Shown here: piece after piece, positions 6,669 through 7,696 of the stretch
Position numbering within the stretch: the stretch's first letter is position 1
Layout: each line of letters begins with the position of its first letter
Assembly (NCBI GenBank): GCA_002371985.1
Contig: DFHZ01000048.1
Span: 1 to 7,696 of the forward strand
Length of the DNA stretch: 7,696 nt
DNA from: Ruminococcaceae bacterium UBA3710
GTDB taxonomy: Bacteria > Bacillota > Clostridia > Oscillospirales > Acutalibacteraceae
Reading direction: 5' to 3'
Program-made: the position numbers and the translations under genes
The notes under the pieces: generated by a model
Database searches by the model: none
Told to the model about the DNA's origin: nothing
Seen by the model: only the letters and a program-made list of their open reading frames with translations

Positions 6669-7247
6669 CTACTGTTTTGAATAAACCGTCATTATAATGC
6701 CAGTGTCTTTTACTAAAATATCGCTTGGCAAACGGAAAAATTTTATGGTAACATACAAATCTCCTGCCGCTCCCGATAAATTTATTATCTGCAAAAAATA
6801 AACAACCCAAAACCATTCGAGAGGAACAAACAGGTTTATTACTGCGATAACAATTCCCCAAAACACAACAGGTGCCAAGGCAATAAAAATATATGCTTTT
6901 TTATCATAAAAATCTTCACTGCCGGCAAAGGCATATAAACCTGTAAATCCGTATTTCACCTTTTTTGTCCCGCAAATTTTCATTGCCACTCCATGAACCA
7001 ACTCATGAAGAATTAAATATACAAAAATCAAAACCATTAAGGACACAAATCTTAACATATAATCAATTATCCCTTTTTCCATACTAAACATATAAGAAAC
7101 AGGGACTGCAAAAAGTGCAGGTACTGCCAATAGCACCGCTATAATAACGGCAGACAAATTTACAAGTAATGAAGTTTTCTTATCCTCTTGGAGATTTACC
7201 GTACATATTTCACTATAACCTTCGGGAAGAATATCTGTTGCTTTCAT
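6669..7247 (-). CDS. Membrane zincin metalloprotease-like protein (DUF3267 type)
   Basis: The 192-residue protein has about four membrane segments (near 31-53, 63-80, 118-141 and 145-158). A zinc-binding HELVH (81-85) lies at the end of the second segment, followed by GVAMKICGTKKVKYGF. A later NLSGAAGDLYVTIKF places an aspartate (D163) where the third metal ligand is expected in this group, and RLPSDILVKDT follows, as in DUF3267 (putative zincin peptidase) proteins. It may cut substrates in or near the membrane, like small site-2-protease relatives, but no substrate is known. ATG 7247 follows AGGTGA by a few bases. It converges on the ABC operon, and no strong promoter is visible upstream. 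The HExxH and layout are clear; protease activity is inferred. Confidence 0.82.
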   Translation of the reverse strand: MKATDILPEGYSEICTVNLQEDKKTSLLVNLSAVIIAVLLAVPALFAVPVSYMFSMEKGIIDYMLRFVSLMVLIFVYLILHELVHGVAMKICGTKKVKYGFTGLYAFAGSEDFYDKKAYIFIALAPVVFWGIVIAVINLFVPLEWFWVVYFLQIINLSGAAGDLYVTIKFFRLPSDILVKDTGIIMTVYSKQ

Positions 7248-7344
7248 AACATCACCTAAATAAAAAATTAAACGGAAAATTGGAATTTCAGCATCGCTAT
7301 CGGTTTCTCCATACTTGTTCGATTTCCGTTCCTTAATAAAAAAT
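7248..7344. other. Gap between the zincin gene and the tandem repeats
   Basis: No gene is supported here. The stretch holds an 8-bp inverted repeat, AACGGAAA (7271-7278) and TTTCCGTT (7323-7330). Between them is a 14-codon minus-strand frame (7312-7268) without a ribosome binding site. No good -35/-10 pair for the zincin gene was found. Confidence 0.5.
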
Positions 7345-7498
7345 GTCCGCCCGAAGGGATTGGGTCTCGCACTGCGGTGCTCGGTCCCTCATCGGCTCTG
7401 ACAGTCCCCCGGACTGTCATTCACTACCGATTCGCTTTCAAATCCCTTCGTCAATAGATATAACCCGGCAGGGCACAAAAGCACCCTGTCGGGTTTTG
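7345..7498 (-). repeat. Tandem unit 1 (154 bp): tRNA 3'-end copy, foldable element, hairpin
   Basis: The unit is nearly identical to 7499-7653. It differs by one substitution (7474 C against 7629 T) and one missing A near 7462, both in the terminal hairpin. It opens on the plus strand with GTCCGCCCGAAGGGATT, the reverse complement of the tRNA 3' end at 7654-7670. A palindromic element follows: CGAAGGGATT (7352-7361) pairs with AATCCCTTCG (7441-7450). Inside are arm A, GGG (7362-7364)/CCC (7386-7388) over GCAC (7369-7372)/GTGC (7377-7380), and arm B, ATCGG (7391-7395)/CCGAT (7427-7431) over GACAGTCC (7400-7407)/GGACTGTC (7411-7418). This makes a possible three-way junction. Positions 7351-7490 contain 79 G or C out of 140 (56%). 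Strand is given in the tRNA direction; transcription of the element is not shown. Confidence 0.9.
7462..7495 (-). terminator. Terminator-like hairpin of unit 1
   Basis: AACCCGGCAGGG (7462-7473) pairs with CCCTGTCGGGTT (7484-7495) over 12 bp with one G-T position at 7468/7489. It matches the hairpin of unit 2 except for the changes noted there. Tails are TTTT on the plus strand and TTATATC on the minus strand, so it could stop transcription from either side but is not a textbook case. Confidence 0.55.
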
Positions 7499-7653
7499 GT
7501 CCGCCCGAAGGGATTGGGTCTCGCACTGCGGTGCTCGGTCCCTCATCGGCTCTGACAGTCCCCCGGACTGTCATTCACTACCGATTCGCTTTCAAATCCC
7601 TTCGTCAATAGATATAAACCCGGCAGGGTACAAAAGCACCCTGTCGGGTTTTG
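7499..7653 (-). repeat. Tandem unit 2 (155 bp), adjoining the tRNA
   Basis: This is the second copy of the unit, shifted by 154 bp. The palindromic element is base-for-base the same as in unit 1: outer stem 7506-7515 with 7595-7604, and inner hairpin GACAGTCC/GGACTGTC at 7554-7561 and 7565-7572. It joins the tRNA directly at its right side. The segment GGTCCGCCCGAAGGGATT occurs at 7498-7515 and again inside the tRNA at 7653-7670, after which the two diverge (GGGTC against TGAAC). Confidence 0.9.
7616..7651 (-). terminator. Hairpin terminator directly after the tRNA CCA end
   Basis: AAACCCGGCAGGGT (7616-7629) pairs with ACCCTGTCGGGTTT (7638-7651). On the minus strand the stem starts at the first base after the encoded CCA and is followed by ATATCTATT. 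One position pairs G-U on the plus strand but is an A-C mismatch on the minus strand. The position fits termination of the tRNA transcript; the tail is only moderately U-rich. Confidence 0.65.
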
Positions 7654-7696
7654 GTCCGCCCGAAGGGATTTGAACCCCCGTTCTTCAGAATCGGAA
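7652..7696 (-). tRNA. tRNA 3' half, probably tRNA-Arg (anticodon CCG), cut by window end
   Basis: The minus strand shows a T-loop GGTTCAAATCC with a T-stem that closes as GGGGG with CCCTT (two G-U pairs), then the acceptor 3' strand CGGGCGG, discriminator A and an encoded CCA (7654-7652). Counting back with a 5-nt variable loop gives the anticodon stem strand TCTGA and the loop TTCCGAT, so the anticodon would be CCG (arginine), with U33 and A37 as expected. The 5' half, with the D-arm and matching acceptor strand (expected CCGCCCG), is outside the window, so a long variable arm and another identity cannot be fully excluded. The tRNA itself is secure; the anticodon is less so. Confidence 0.8.

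Noticed and set aside
7268..7312. 14-codon minus-strand frame (MEKPIAMLKFQFSV) before the zincin gene, possible leader peptide
   Set aside because: No ribosome binding site and no attenuator structure that would link it to the zincin gene.
7343..7555. Plus-strand open frame of 70 codons across the tandem units
   Set aside because: It runs through the tRNA 3'-end copies and hairpins, has no ribosome binding site, and owes its length to the GC-rich repeat.
7389..7574. Minus-strand open frame of 61 codons in the tandem units
   Set aside because: Same repeat, no ribosome binding site, and it spans the terminator-like hairpin of unit 1.
7345..7653. CRISPR array
   Set aside because: There are only two long units, nearly identical throughout, with no variable spacers and no cas genes.

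Overview
The window looks like chromosomal DNA from a low-GC Bacillota, most likely a gut-type Clostridia (Oscillospiraceae/Ruminococcaceae-like). The reasons are strong AGGAGG-type ribosome binding sites, AT-rich spacers with sigma-A-like promoters, the holB-ricT gene pair known from Bacillota, a SpoVT/AbrB-type regulator, and a secreted protein with a sortase-like C-terminus. No plasmid, phage or transposase gene is visible.

Layout. (1) Positions 1-3642, minus strand: a housekeeping cluster read leftward in the order prfC (release factor 3), trpS (tryptophanyl-tRNA synthetase), holB (clamp-loader delta' subunit) and ricT (PSP1-domain protein, cut by the window edge). It is driven by a good promoter at 3679-3707. 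The genes are packed closely: 20 nt between prfC and trpS, a 4-nt ATGA overlap between trpS and holB, and 10 nt between holB and ricT. (2) Positions 3643-3815: a divergent intergenic region with two back-to-back extended -10 promoters. (3) Positions 3816-4826, plus strand: a secreted repeat protein of three InlB-B-like repeats, with a signal peptide and a C-terminal SPKTAD motif, membrane helix and basic tail. A terminator follows. (4) Positions 4964-6616, plus strand: a three-gene operon of an AbrB-type regulator, an ABC ATPase and an ABC-2 permease, with near-zero spacing and a strong hairpin terminator. (5) Positions 6669-7247, minus strand: a small membrane zincin (DUF3267-like) with HELVH. 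(6) Positions 7345-7696: two nearly identical tandem units of 154 and 155 bp next to the 3' half of a minus-strand tRNA, probably tRNA-Arg(CCG). Each unit carries a copy of the tRNA 3' end, a terminator-like hairpin and a highly foldable element of about 100 nt.

How the parts work together. The left cluster serves translation and replication. The AbrB-ABC operon looks like a self-regulated export or self-protection module of unknown substrate. The tRNA-linked tandem array is the least ordinary part: it is about 56% GC by hand count (7351-7490), visibly richer than its surroundings, repeats the tRNA 3' end three times in direct orientation, and holds nested inverted repeats. It could be a dispersed palindromic element, the trace of integration at a tRNA 3' end, or a structured RNA.
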